From the NCBI GenBank assembly GCA_003149935.1, contig QAMH01000004.1, forward strand, positions 124,001 through 188,000: a stretch of DNA of 64,000 bases, given 5' to 3'. Source of the stretch: Coriobacteriia bacterium. Its GTDB lineage: Bacteria > Actinomycetota > Coriobacteriia > Coriobacteriales > QAMH01. This document shows positions 37,226 to 46,527 of this stretch, one piece after another (the first letter of the stretch is position 1; every line of letters begins with the position of its first letter). The translations under genes were made by a program, and so were the position numbers. Under the pieces are notes generated by a model. That model was not told the origin of the DNA and made no database searches. It worked only from the letters and a program-made list of their open reading frames with translations.

Positions 37226-38812
37226 ATGCGCATTGCGGTTGCACAGGTAAACCCCCGTGTCGGCGATCTGTCCGGCAACATGAGCAAGATGCTCGATTAC
37301 GCGCGGCAGGCAGCGCACGCGCACGTTGACCTCGTCGTCTTCGGGGCGGGTTCGCTCACCGGCGCGCACATCGGCGGTCTCGTCGACTCGCATGCCTTCA
37401 TCGAGGACGCGCATGACCATCTCTGCGCCTTCGCGAAAGAGTCGCCCGTGCCCGCGCTCGTCTCGTGCGCGAGCGTCAACGAGCTCGACGCCGACACGCT
37501 CGCCATCGTTCCCGAGCTCTTCCTCGCCGGTGCCGGCTCGCTCGAGTCGCTCGGCGCACCCGCGTTGCTCGAAAGCGACGTCGTCCCGGTCATCGAGCTT
37601 GCGGACAGCAACATCGCCGTGCTCTTCGATGGGCACTTCGAGTCGGGCAGCAAGCTTTCCAACGTCGACGTGCTCGTCGAGATGAACTACGACGCCTTCG
37701 GTGACCCGATGGCGGCTCCGGCGGCGCGCGGTGATCTGCGGCATCTCTCCGCGCTTGCGAGCGAATGCGGCGCGCATGTCGTGAGCGCTAACCAGTGCGG
37801 CGCGGCCGATGCGGTCGTGTTCGCCGGAAACTCCACGGTCACGGCACCCAACGGCAGCCTCATGCACGCCGCGCCCATCGACGAGGAGGACCTCTTCGTC
37901 TTCGATACCGCGCCTGGTGCCGTCCACGAGGTGCAGCAGCGTCCGGCCGTCGAGCTCGACATCCGCGAGATCGTCTGGCGCGCGATTGTCGTCGCGACGC
38001 GCGATTACGTGCAAAAGAACGGCTTTTCCGATGTCATCATCGGGCTGTCGGGTGGCATCGATTCCTCGGTCGTGGCCGCGATCGCGGTCGACGCGCTTGG
38101 CGCGGCCCACGTGCATGGCGTCGCGATGCCCGGTCCCTATTCGAGCGATGCGTCGCTTGCCGATGCACAGGAGCTCGCCCGCATGCTGGGTATCGACTGC
38201 GCGGTCGCGCCCATCGACGAGCCGCTCGAGGCCTTCGAGCGCGTGCTCGCGCATTCCTGCGGCGGCAGCGTCGATGGCCTGGCTGCCGAGAACCTCCAGG
38301 CCCGCGTGCGCACCGTCGAGCTCATGACGATTGGCAACAGCCACGATTGGCTCATGCTCAACTGCGGCAACAAGTCCGAGGCCGCGATGGGCTTCTCGAC
38401 GCTCTACGGCGACACGGCCGGGGCGTTTGCGCCCATCGGTGACATCTACAAGACCGAGGTCTACGAGCTCGCCGCATGGCGCAACGCGCAGGAGCCGCGC
38501 ATTCCACAGGCCATCATCGACAAGGAGCCGAGCGCCGAGCTTTACGCCGGCGCGCGCGATACCGACCGCCTGCCACCGTACGAGCAGCTTGACGAGCTGC
38601 TCGAGGCGCATGTCGAGGGCGAGCTGGGCGCAGCCGAGGCCATCGAGGCCGGCTTTGACGCGCATCTCGTGGCATGTGTGCTCGCTGCGGTTCAGCTCAA
38701 CGAGTACAAGCGCCGCAGCGAGCCCATCGCGCCGCATGTGCTCGGGACGTCGTTCACGAAGGACCGTGCCTGGCCGATTACCAACGGCTGGCGCGATCCA
38801 GGCATCGTCTAG
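37226..38812 (+). CDS. nadE: NAD+ synthetase with degenerate glutaminase domain
   Basis: A 528-residue protein with the two-domain layout of glutamine-dependent NadE. Residues 1 to about 250 align with the nitrilase-type glutaminase domain and the rest with the synthetase. The synthetase looks complete: PP-loop LSGGIDSSVVAA near 274-285, then NLQARVRTVELM, NCGNKSEAAMGFSTLYGD, and GTSFTKDRAWPITNGWRD near the end. It should adenylate and amidate nicotinate adenine dinucleotide. The glutaminase triad is not recognisable: FPE becomes FGA at 39-41, no Lys occurs between residues 71 and 143, and the ICED nucleophile site reads LFDG (133-136). The enzyme may therefore depend on free ammonia. The ATG follows GGGAGCGGC. 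Confidence 0.93.
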   Translation: MRIAVAQVNPRVGDLSGNMSKMLDYARQAAHAHVDLVVFGAGSLTGAHIGGLVDSHAFIEDAHDHLCAFAKESPVPALVSCASVNELDADTLAIVPELFLAGAGSLESLGAPALLESDVVPVIELADSNIAVLFDGHFESGSKLSNVDVLVEMNYDAFGDPMAAPAARGDLRHLSALASECGAHVVSANQCGAADAVVFAGNSTVTAPNGSLMHAAPIDEEDLFVFDTAPGAVHEVQQRPAVELDIREIVWRAIVVATRDYVQKNGFSDVIIGLSGGIDSSVVAAIAVDALGAAHVHGVAMPGPYSSDASLADAQELARMLGIDCAVAPIDEPLEAFERVLAHSCGGSVDGLAAENLQARVRTVELMTIGNSHDWLMLNCGNKSEAAMGFSTLYGDTAGAFAPIGDIYKTEVYELAAWRNAQEPRIPQAIIDKEPSAELYAGARDTDRLPPYEQLDELLEAHVEGELGAAEAIEAGFDAHLVACVLAAVQLNEYKRRSEPIAPHVLGTSFTKDRAWPITNGWRDPGIV

Positions 38813-38828
38813 GGGCGCTGCGCTCCCT

Positions 38829-38868
38829 GTCATCCCGAGCGCAGCGAAGCGGAGTCGAGGGATTTCTT
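38829..38868. repeat. Single REP-like half-unit between nadE and the acyltransferase
   Basis: One half-unit beginning TGTCATCCCGAGCGCAGCG and running to GAGGGATTTC, of the same family found throughout the window. It lies between two convergent genes and may act as a bidirectional end structure. Confidence 0.65.
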
Positions 38869-38870
38869 CA

Positions 38871-40841
38871 TCACGCTGGCTGCGGCTCGCGTATGGCCTC
38901 TGCCGGCAGGAATCCCTTGACGCAATCGAAGATGAGGTCCTCGTAGACGACGGCGCCCTCGGGGCGCAGATGCTCGTGATCGTCCCAGAGGTACTCGCCC
39001 ACGTGATCGACGACGGCCGCGTACCAATCGACGAGGTGCACGTTCTCGTGCGCGGCCGCGAAGTCCGCCAGCATCGGGTTGTTGTGGTCGGTCACGTCCT
39101 TCTCGTTGTAGACATTGACGAGGAAGATCTGCTTGTCCGGGCCCACGAGCTCGTACATCTTGTCGAGCTCGTCGTCTTCGAGCATGAAGTTCGAGAAGCA
39201 CGCGAAGATCACGACATCGCCGACGACGCCTTGCGCGAGATAATCCTTGTAGACATCGCGTGCCTGCCAGAACCATCGCCCGATGTAGCTGTCCATCAGG
39301 GCGTTCGTGTAGTGCGAGTAGAACTCGTCGGCGGAGTCTCCGGGTACGGAATCACCAATGAGCAATGGGTTGCGTATACGCGCGAGACGCTCGGCTTCGG
39401 CGAGTTCGGCGGCTTCCTGGTCGAGTTTGCCCTTGAGGTAGTTGCTCGCGGCCACCGCGTTGCCGATGACACCGTTTGCGGGATCGTAGCTTGGCGGTGC
39501 GTCGCCGTAGAGCTGCATGGCCGCGCCCGCGGAATGCCCCGTGCTCTTGATGGCGTCTTCGGGGACCTGGTACTCGTCGGGAATGATCGTGCAGCCTCCG
39601 ATGGCGATTGCGGCGGTGAGGATGCTCGCGAGCGCCGGCGCGATGACGCGGGGGCGCGTGATGCCGCGACCGGGTTTGCCGCGGCGCTCGCGCCAGCTCG
39701 CGATGGCGCGTCCGATGGCACCGTGGCGGATGGGGTTCTCGACGAAGGTGTAGGACAGCGCCGCCACCACGAAGGTGATGACGAAGACCGCGAGGATGAA
39801 CCACCAGGCATAGCTTGAGCCGGGATTGAGCGGCTTCATCAGTAAGATGATGGGGTAGTGCCACAGGTAAATGCCGTAGGAGCGCTGGCCGACCCACACG
39901 AAGGGCTTGAGGCTCGCGAAACGTGCCAGCCTGCTGCGCGGGTGCACGAGCACGGCGATGAGCACGGCCGTGAGCACGGAGTTAATGATGATGCCGCCGT
40001 GGTACATGAAGCCCGAGAAGCCGTCGATGAAGGCCATCATGCCGATGATGCCGACAAGCGCGATGACGCCGATCACGTCGAGGAGATTGATGGTGCGCGA
40101 AGGCACGTTGCGCGTGCCCTCCTCCGTGAGGGCCTGGCCGGGCCAGAAGAGTGCGAGCCATGCGCCGATGAGCAGCGAGCAGGCGCGCGTGTCGGTGCCG
40201 TAGTAGACGCGCGTGGGGTCCTCGAGCGGGTTGTAGAGCACCCACATGAGCGCGGCGGAGATGACTGCCAGTACGACGCAGCCACGGCGGATGATGGTCT
40301 TGCTCGCGCCGAGGTGGCTCACGACGAGCAGCAGTATGGGCCAGATGAGGTAGAACTGCTCCTCGATGGCGAGCGACCAGAAATGCGTGAGCGGGGACGG
40401 GTCGCCGAGCGAGTCGAAGTACGAGAGGCCGCGGAAGACGTACCACCAGTTCTGGAACCAGAAGAGCGAGGGCACGACATCGGGACGCAGCTTGGTGAGC
40501 AGCGGGTGGTTGAAGAGCACGCAAAGCGCGGTGACTACCACCACGACGAGCACGATGGCGGGAAACAGGCGGCGCACGCGGCGCAGCCAGAACTGCGGGA
40601 GGTTGACGGTGCCGGTCTCCTCGAGCTCGGCCATGAGCAGGCCGGTGATGAGGTAACCGGAGAGCACGAAGAAGACGGTGACGCCGAGGAGGCCGCCACA
40701 TGCGAAGCGGAGGTCGAGGTGGTATGCGATGACGGCGACGACGGCCAGGGCACGCAGGCCATCAAGCGACGCGATGTAGCGCTTCTTCACCTTTTTGGGC
40801 GCTGGTCGCCCCGTGCGTCGTGCCGTCAATGCCCCCTCCAT
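38871..40841 (-). CDS. OafA/YrhL-like acyltransferase with C-terminal SGNH domain
   Basis: About 656 residues from the ATG at 40841; an in-frame ATG at 40883 adds 14 less likely residues. The N-terminus carries the acyltransferase-3 signature YIASLDGLRALAVVAVIAYH, then about ten hydrophobic segments with RRVRRLFPAIV and FWSLAIEEQFYLIWP (the conserved SLxxEexFYL motif). After the last membrane segment a predicted extracytoplasmic domain shows an SGNH-like catalytic set: LLIGDSVPG (nucleophile Ser) and DHEHLRPEGA (Asp/His). Such proteins transfer acetyl or other acyl groups onto peptidoglycan, teichoic acids or surface polysaccharides. The precise acceptor is unknown. It is convergent with nadE. 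Confidence 0.88.
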   Translation of the reverse strand: MEGALTARRTGRPAPKKVKKRYIASLDGLRALAVVAVIAYHLDLRFACGGLLGVTVFFVLSGYLITGLLMAELEETGTVNLPQFWLRRVRRLFPAIVLVVVVVTALCVLFNHPLLTKLRPDVVPSLFWFQNWWYVFRGLSYFDSLGDPSPLTHFWSLAIEEQFYLIWPILLLVVSHLGASKTIIRRGCVVLAVISAALMWVLYNPLEDPTRVYYGTDTRACSLLIGAWLALFWPGQALTEEGTRNVPSRTINLLDVIGVIALVGIIGMMAFIDGFSGFMYHGGIIINSVLTAVLIAVLVHPRSRLARFASLKPFVWVGQRSYGIYLWHYPIILLMKPLNPGSSYAWWFILAVFVITFVVAALSYTFVENPIRHGAIGRAIASWRERRGKPGRGITRPRVIAPALASILTAAIAIGGCTIIPDEYQVPEDAIKSTGHSAGAAMQLYGDAPPSYDPANGVIGNAVAASNYLKGKLDQEAAELAEAERLARIRNPLLIGDSVPGDSADEFYSHYTNALMDSYIGRWFWQARDVYKDYLAQGVVGDVVIFACFSNFMLEDDELDKMYELVGPDKQIFLVNVYNEKDVTDHNNPMLADFAAAHENVHLVDWYAAVVDHVGEYLWDDHEHLRPEGAVVYEDLIFDCVKGFLPAEAIREPQPA

Positions 40842-40891
40842 CTTTACAGCACGCAATATAAGCCGCGCGCGTGCATGGTGCAAGGGGGAGC

Positions 40892-41035
40892 ATTGTCATC
40901 TCGACTGGAGGCGCGCATGGCCGCGGCACGTTGTCATCTCGACTGGAGGCGCGAAGCGCCGGAACGGAGAGATCTCATGGCGAGATTTCTCGACTCCGCT
41001 CACTCCGTTCGCTTCGCTCGAAATGACAGGGGAGG
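40892..41035. repeat. Interspersed TGTCAT/REP-like repeat block
   Basis: Two left half-units (TGTCATCTCGACTGGAGGCG, the second with GCGCGAAGCGCC) followed by an inverted half-unit ending CTCGAAATGACAGG. It occupies the space between the aminotransferase end and the acyltransferase start. Confidence 0.78.
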
Positions 41036-41049
41036 GGCGCTTGCTGACG

Positions 41050-42234
41050 TTACCCGCGGTATTCGGCGTAGACGTCCTCGAAGGCCTTGAGGGCACCGCG
41101 AATCGTGGCCTCGTCGCAGCAGTAGCCGACGCGCGTCCAGCCCTTCGTGAGAAAGCCGTCGGAGGGCACGAGCAGTAGCTCGTGCTGGCGGCAGACCTCG
41201 CAAAACGCCTGCGCATCGGGCTCGAGCGCCTCGATCCACATGTAGAACGCGCCCTGCGGGTAGATGACGTTGTAGCCGATGCTGGTGAGGCCATCGTAGA
41301 GGAGCTTGCGATTGCGGTCATAGGGCTCGACGTCGATGGGGGCGTCGATGCACTCGGCGACCGCGAGCTGGAAGAGCACCGAGTCGCAGATGTAGCCGAG
41401 CGAGCGGCCGGCACCACACACGGCCTTGTAGACGCGATCGAAATCGGGCATCGAATCGGGGACGAGCAGGTAGCCGATGCGCTCGCCGGGTAGCGAGAAC
41501 GACTTGGACCACGAATAGCAGACGAAGGTGGCGTCGTAGAGGCTCGGGACCCAGGCGGGTGTGAGGCCGTCGTAGACGAGCTCGCGGTAGGGCTCGTCGC
41601 TGATGAGGTAGATGGTGTGGCCGTATTCGGCGGATTTGGCGCGCAGAAGGTCCGCGAGCTGCGTGAGGTTCTCGTCGCTGTAGACCGAGCCGACGGGGTT
41701 GTTGGGCGTGTTGATGATGATGGCGGCTGTCTTGGGCGTGATGGCGGCCTCGATCGCGTCGATGTCGAGCATGAAGTCGCTTGCGCGCGCGGGTACCTCG
41801 ACGGTGATGGCGCCGGCGTTGCTCGCCCAGGTCTTGTACTCGGGGAAGTACGGCGTGATGGCGATGACCTCCTCGCCAGGCAGGACGACGGCCTTGATGG
41901 CGATGCAGATGGCGGCCGAGGCACCGGCCGTGAAGTAGAGGTTGCCGGCCGTGTAGTGCGTGCCATAGCGGCGGTTGAGGTTTTGCGCGATGGCCTCGCG
42001 CGCCTCGACGAGGCCGGGAGACATGGTGTAGACGTGCATGGTGCCCTGGCCCTCGCGCACGAGGCGCTCGATGGTCTCGTCGACGATGGCGGGGGAGGGT
42101 ACGCTTGGGTTGCCGATCGAGAGGTCGAAGACCCTGTCATCGCCGATCTGGGCCTTGCGCTCGAGGCCGTAGGCGAATATCTCGCGAATCTTGTTGGGTG
42201 CGGCACCCAGGGCGTACATATCTTCGTTGATCAT
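41050..42234 (-). CDS. PLP-dependent class I/II aminotransferase
   Basis: A 394-residue fold-type I aminotransferase. The start at 42234 was chosen because AAAGGAG lies just upstream; the frame extends further upstream only through repeat DNA. Motifs: FDLSIGNPSVPSP near the N-terminus, TAGASAAICIA, the conserved INTPNNPVGSVY loop, ISDEPYRELVYDG with the PLP-ring Asp, and CYSWSKSFSLPGERIGYL with the Schiff-base Lys. It resembles aspartate/aromatic aminotransferases of the AspB group; substrate cannot be read from sequence. It is transcribed in the same direction as the acyltransferase, but a REP block separates them, so an operon is doubtful. Confidence 0.9.
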   Translation of the reverse strand: MINEDMYALGAAPNKIREIFAYGLERKAQIGDDRVFDLSIGNPSVPSPAIVDETIERLVREGQGTMHVYTMSPGLVEAREAIAQNLNRRYGTHYTAGNLYFTAGASAAICIAIKAVVLPGEEVIAITPYFPEYKTWASNAGAITVEVPARASDFMLDIDAIEAAITPKTAAIIINTPNNPVGSVYSDENLTQLADLLRAKSAEYGHTIYLISDEPYRELVYDGLTPAWVPSLYDATFVCYSWSKSFSLPGERIGYLLVPDSMPDFDRVYKAVCGAGRSLGYICDSVLFQLAVAECIDAPIDVEPYDRNRKLLYDGLTSIGYNVIYPQGAFYMWIEALEPDAQAFCEVCRQHELLLVPSDGFLTKGWTRVGYCCDEATIRGALKAFEDVYAEYRG

Positions 42235-42302
42235 GTGGGCTCCTTTTGCGGGAGATGCGGGCAAACGGGATACGTGACAGTGTAGCGCAACGAGACGGGG
42301 AA

Positions 42303-42390
42303 GTGTCATTTCGACTGGAGGCGCCGAGGGCCGCCCCTCTGTCATTTCGACTGGAGGCGCGAAGCGCCGGAATGGAGAAATCTCGTCCTC
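42303..42390. repeat. Interspersed TGTCAT/REP-like repeat
   Basis: Two successive half-units (TGTCATTTCGACTGGAGGCG), the second with GCGCGAAGCGCCGG and ending GAGAAATCTC. It lies between the divergent aminotransferase and yerC-like genes. Confidence 0.75.
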
Positions 42391-42505
42391 CTCTCATTTC
42401 GCCTATGAAACGGTGCCGAATCGGAATTTACGCGAATCGTGTCGCAGGAGCGTAGTAGGATATCCGCATACTCAAAATCATCCGCGATTAGCCTTGGGAG
42501 CGCAC

Positions 42506-42835
42506 GTGTCCGACAAACTCCGAACTCCGCTCGTCGATAAGCTGCTCACCGTGCTCGCCAGCATGGACAGCACCGATGAGGTCTACGACTTCCTGCTCGA
42601 TTTGTGCACCGTGCGCGAGATAGCCGAGATGTCGCAGCGCCTCGAGGTCGCGCGGCTGCTGGCAGGCGGTCAAAGCTACCTCGACGTGCAGGACGTCACG
42701 GGGGCCTCGGCCACCACGATCAGCCGCGTGTCGAAGTGCCTCAACTACGGGAGCGGCGGCTACGAGGATGCGCTGCGCATCATCGCGGCAGGCGATGCCC
42801 CGGGCGAGGCCGCGGGTTCGGAAGGCGAGGAGTAG
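42506..42835 (+). CDS. YerC/TrpR-like DNA-binding regulator
   Basis: A 109-residue protein. The GTG at 42506 is chosen because TTGGGAG lies 5 bases upstream; an ATG at 42413 would add poorly conserved residues from the repeat-rich leader. The sequence matches the YerC/YecD family of TrpR-like regulators: FLLDLCTVREIAEMSQRLEV, ARLLAGGQSYLDVQ, then the recognition helix region TGASATTISRVSKCLNYG. These are small helical cytoplasmic DNA-binding proteins; regulation of tryptophan genes is not implied. It ends 3 bp before dnaE, and the dnaE ribosome site (GGAG) lies inside its 3' end, so the two are probably cotranscribed. Confidence 0.87.
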   Translation: MSDKLRTPLVDKLLTVLASMDSTDEVYDFLLDLCTVREIAEMSQRLEVARLLAGGQSYLDVQDVTGASATTISRVSKCLNYGSGGYEDALRIIAAGDAPGEAAGSEGEE

Positions 42836-42838
42836 GGT

Positions 42839-45800
42839 ATGGCGGAACAAGACATCCCCGCATTCGAGCAAATCAAGGCCGCGAGCGAGGGCGAAGGCCC
42901 CATCCCCACCTCATGCCGCGAGGCCGGCACCTTCGTGCACCTGCACGTGCACACGGAGTATTCCCTGCTCGACGGTGCCACGCGCATCAGCGAGCTGTGC
43001 ACGCGTGCCAAGGAGCTCGGCATGCCCGCCGTCGCCATCACGGACCACGGCTACATGTACGGCTGCGCGGAGTTCTACCAGGCGGCCATCAAGGCCGGCA
43101 TCAAGCCCATCATCGGCTGCGAGGTCTATTTCACGCCGGATTCCACGCTGAGCCGCGACAAACGCCCGGAGCTCTACCACATGATCCTGCTCGCCAAGGA
43201 CAATCGCGGGTATCGCAACCTCATGCGCATCGTCTCGGATGCTGCAACGGACGGCTTCTACTACAAACCGCGCGTCACGCTCGAGGCTCTGCGCCAGTAC
43301 CATGATGGCATTCTGGCCACGAGCGCTTGCATCGCCGGCGTCATTCCCAAGTCCATCGACCGCGGCGAGTTCGAGGTGGCCAAGGAGTGGGCGCAGACCT
43401 TCATCGACATCTTCGGCAAGGATGACTTCTACATCGAGCTGCAAAACCAGGGCCCGGAGATCGTGACCGACAACGGTATCAGCCAGCCACGCCTCAACGA
43501 CGCGCTGTGCAAGCTCGCCGGCGAGATGGGCCTCAAGGTCGTCGGCACGAACGACCTGCATTACCTGCGCCAGGAGGACGCGTACACGCAGGACCTCATG
43601 CTGTGCATCGGCATGGGCAAGTTCGTGAGCGACACCAACCGCATGAAGTTCTCGAACGACCAGTTCTACCTCAAGAGTCCCGAGGAGATGGCCGAGGCGC
43701 TCAAGGAGCATCCGGAGTGTCTGGCAACCACGCTCGAGATCGCAGATAAATGCAACGTGACCTTGGAGTTCGGCAACATCATCCTGCCGCGCTACCCCTT
43801 CCTCAAGGAAGGCGAGACAAACGAGTCGCTGCTGCGCGACATGTCGATGGAAGGCCTCAAGCGCCGCTACGGCGATCCGCTGCCGCAGGAGGTCATCGAC
43901 CGTTTCGAACACGAGTACGAGATCATCTGCTCGAAGGGCTTCGCGGCGTACTTCCTCATCGTGCAGGAGTTCGCGCGCTGGGCCAAAGGCGAGGGCATCG
44001 GCGTGGGGCCGGGGCGTGGCTCGGCGGCCGGCTCGATTATCAGCTACGCGCTCGACATCACGACCTTCGACCCGCTTGCCAACGACCTCATCTTCGAGCG
44101 CTTCCTGTCGCCCGAGCGCACGGAGATGCCCGATATCGACATGGACTTCGACGACGAGCGCAGGCTGGACGTCATCCAGCACTGCCGCGACATCTATGGC
44201 CCGGAGCGCATCGCGCACGTCATCACCTACGGCAAGATGAAGGCCAAGCAGGCCGTCAACGACGCCGCGCGCGTGCTCGAGTATCCGGTGTACATGAGCG
44301 CCGCCATCTCCAAGATGATCCCCAACGACCCCAAGATGACGCTCGAGCGCGCGCTTGCGGAGAACCCCGACCTGCGCAAGCAGTACGAAAGCGACCCGGA
44401 CACCGCCAAGATCATCGACGCGGCAAAGCGCCTCGAGGGCATCACGCGCGGCGAGGGCGTGCACGCGTCGGCCGTCATCATCTGCCGCGACCCGGTCTAC
44501 GATTACGTCCCCACCAAGCTCGACACCAAGGGCGGCATGATCATCACGCAGTACGACGGCGTGATGACCGCCAACATGGGTCTGCTCAAGATGGACTTCC
44601 TCGGCCTGCGCACGCTTACCGTCATCTCGAAGGCGCTGGCCAACATCAAGGCCAACCACGGCATCGACATCGACCTCGACAACATCGACATGAAGGATCC
44701 GGCGATGTACGAGCTGTTCGCGCGCGGCGGCACGGCCGGCGTGTTCCAGGTGGAGTCACCGGGCATGCGCGTGCTGCTCAAGAAAATGCGCCCGGACTGC
44801 TACGACGACATCGTCGCCGTCATCGCGCTGTATCGCCCCGGCCCGCTGGGTGCGGGCATGGTCGACGACTTCGTCGACCGCAAGCTCGGCCGCAAGCCCA
44901 TCGCGTACTACGACGAGCGGCTCAAGCCCGTGCTCGAGAGCACCTACGGTACCATGGTGTACCAGGAGCAGGTCATGAGGATTTCGGTCGTCATGAGCGG
45001 CTTCACCACGGGCGAGAGCGATAAGGTGCGCAAGGCCGTGGCCAAGAAGAAGATCGCGCTCATGCGCGAGGTCGAGCAGAAGTGGGCCGACGGCACGGTC
45101 GAGACCATGGAGGACCACTGGCTCAATGGCGCCGAGCGCAACGGCTACGATCGCAAGATCGCGCAGACGATCTGGGACGACGTGCTCAAGTTCGCGGAGT
45201 ACGCGTTCAACAAGTCGCACTCGGCCGCGTACGGCATCCTCACGATGCAGACCGCGTGGCTCAAGGCGCACTATCCCAACGAGTACATGGCCGCCGTGTT
45301 GTCGAGCTACACGGGCAAGACCGACAAGATCGTGCACTACGTCAACGCCTGCAAGCAGGACGGCATCGCCGTGCTTCCGCCGGATATCAACCAGTCGCGC
45401 GGCGACTTCACGGCCACGCCCGAGGGCGTGCGCTTTGGCCTGGCGGGTCTCAAGGGCGTCGGCGAGAAGGTCGTCGAGCTCATCATCGAGGAGCGCGAGA
45501 AGAACGGGCCGTTCACGTCGCTGCACGATTACACCTATCGCGTGCCGGGCGAGGCCTGCAACAAGCGCGTGGTCGAGGCACTCGTCAAGGCCGGTGCCTT
45601 CGATTCGACGGGTTATACGCGCAAGCAGCTTTGGGGCTTCATCGAAGGGGGCTCGCTGCTCGAGCAGGCCGCGCAGCGCCAGCGCGACCGCGAAAGCGGG
45701 CAGGTCACGATGTTCGACTTGTTCGCGGAGGCGGATGCGGGCGATAACGCCGAGATCGAGGAAGAGATTCCGGCACCCGATGGCATCGAGTGGGATCGCA

Positions 45801-46483
45801 GCATCAAGCTGCGCTACGAGAAGGAGTCGATCGGCATCTTCGTCAGCGACCATCCGTTGTCGCCCTACGCCGGCGTGATGGCGAAGACGGCGTACGCGGG
45901 CCTGGGCTCGCTCGACGACGAGGAGGTCTTCCACGACGGGCGTACCTACGACTTCGCGGGTATGGTCGCAGACGTGCAGGTCAAGACCACCAAAAAGGGT
46001 TCGAACATGGCGATCGTGCGCCTCGAGGACATGGAAGCCGGCGTTGACTGCCTGTGCTGGTCGAAGACCTGGGAGGAGTACCGCCAGGTGCTGCAATCGG
46101 AGCTCGAGACGGGCGAGATCGCGGCCGTGCACGTGCGCGGCAAGCTCGAGCGCAGCGACCGCGGTTCGCAGGTCATCGTGTACGAGGTCAAGCCGCTTGC
46201 GGCTGACAACGGTGCCGATGGCGGGGCTGCGGGTGCGGTCAGGCGCGGGCCGAGCGCGATGGCGATTCACGTGCGTTCCGAGATGTTCTCGAACGAGACG
46301 ATGCACGAGCTGTCGGCGATTTTCGATAACTATCCGGGTGCGCACCCGGTCACGCTGTTCATCGAGCAGGCGGATGGCAGGAAGTTCCGTGCCGAGCTGC
46401 CGGTGAGCGTCAACTGCGGATCGCGGGAGATGGTCACGCGCGTTGGCGAGCTTGTCGGTGCAGGTGCCGTCGAGGTGAGGTAA
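42839..46483 (+). CDS. dnaE: DNA polymerase III alpha subunit
   Basis: A 1,214-residue replicative polymerase of the DnaE type. Order of domains: a 30-residue leader, the PHP domain beginning HLHVHTEYSLLDGATRI (residues 34-50), the palm with GVGPGRGSAAGSIISYAL near 389 and the metal-binding PDIDMDFDDERR near 430, fingers (GVFQVESPGMR, YRPGPLGAGM, EQVMRI), a helix-hairpin-helix region (GLAGLKGVGEKVVELI) and an OB-fold (YDFAGMVADVQVKTTKKGS). The PHP His and Asp residues look conserved, so proofreading metal binding is plausible. The length is normal. It follows the yerC-like gene after 3 bp. Confidence 0.97.
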   Translation: MAEQDIPAFEQIKAASEGEGPIPTSCREAGTFVHLHVHTEYSLLDGATRISELCTRAKELGMPAVAITDHGYMYGCAEFYQAAIKAGIKPIIGCEVYFTPDSTLSRDKRPELYHMILLAKDNRGYRNLMRIVSDAATDGFYYKPRVTLEALRQYHDGILATSACIAGVIPKSIDRGEFEVAKEWAQTFIDIFGKDDFYIELQNQGPEIVTDNGISQPRLNDALCKLAGEMGLKVVGTNDLHYLRQEDAYTQDLMLCIGMGKFVSDTNRMKFSNDQFYLKSPEEMAEALKEHPECLATTLEIADKCNVTLEFGNIILPRYPFLKEGETNESLLRDMSMEGLKRRYGDPLPQEVIDRFEHEYEIICSKGFAAYFLIVQEFARWAKGEGIGVGPGRGSAAGSIISYALDITTFDPLANDLIFERFLSPERTEMPDIDMDFDDERRLDVIQHCRDIYGPERIAHVITYGKMKAKQAVNDAARVLEYPVYMSAAISKMIPNDPKMTLERALAENPDLRKQYESDPDTAKIIDAAKRLEGITRGEGVHASAVIICRDPVYDYVPTKLDTKGGMIITQYDGVMTANMGLLKMDFLGLRTLTVISKALANIKANHGIDIDLDNIDMKDPAMYELFARGGTAGVFQVESPGMRVLLKKMRPDCYDDIVAVIALYRPGPLGAGMVDDFVDRKLGRKPIAYYDERLKPVLESTYGTMVYQEQVMRISVVMSGFTTGESDKVRKAVAKKKIALMREVEQKWADGTVETMEDHWLNGAERNGYDRKIAQTIWDDVLKFAEYAFNKSHSAAYGILTMQTAWLKAHYPNEYMAAVLSSYTGKTDKIVHYVNACKQDGIAVLPPDINQSRGDFTATPEGVRFGLAGLKGVGEKVVELIIEEREKNGPFTSLHDYTYRVPGEACNKRVVEALVKAGAFDSTGYTRKQLWGFIEGGSLLEQAAQRQRDRESGQVTMFDLFAEADAGDNAEIEEEIPAPDGIEWDRSIKLRYEKESIGIFVSDHPLSPYAGVMAKTAYAGLGSLDDEEVFHDGRTYDFAGMVADVQVKTTKKGSNMAIVRLEDMEAGVDCLCWSKTWEEYRQVLQSELETGEIAAVHVRGKLERSDRGSQVIVYEVKPLAADNGADGGAAGAVRRGPSAMAIHVRSEMFSNETMHELSAIFDNYPGAHPVTLFIEQADGRKFRAELPVSVNCGSREMVTRVGELVGAGAVEVR

Positions 46484-46527
46484 CGCCGTAGGGGCGGGGC
46501 CGCAGTGCGGGAGAGTGGATAGATGGG

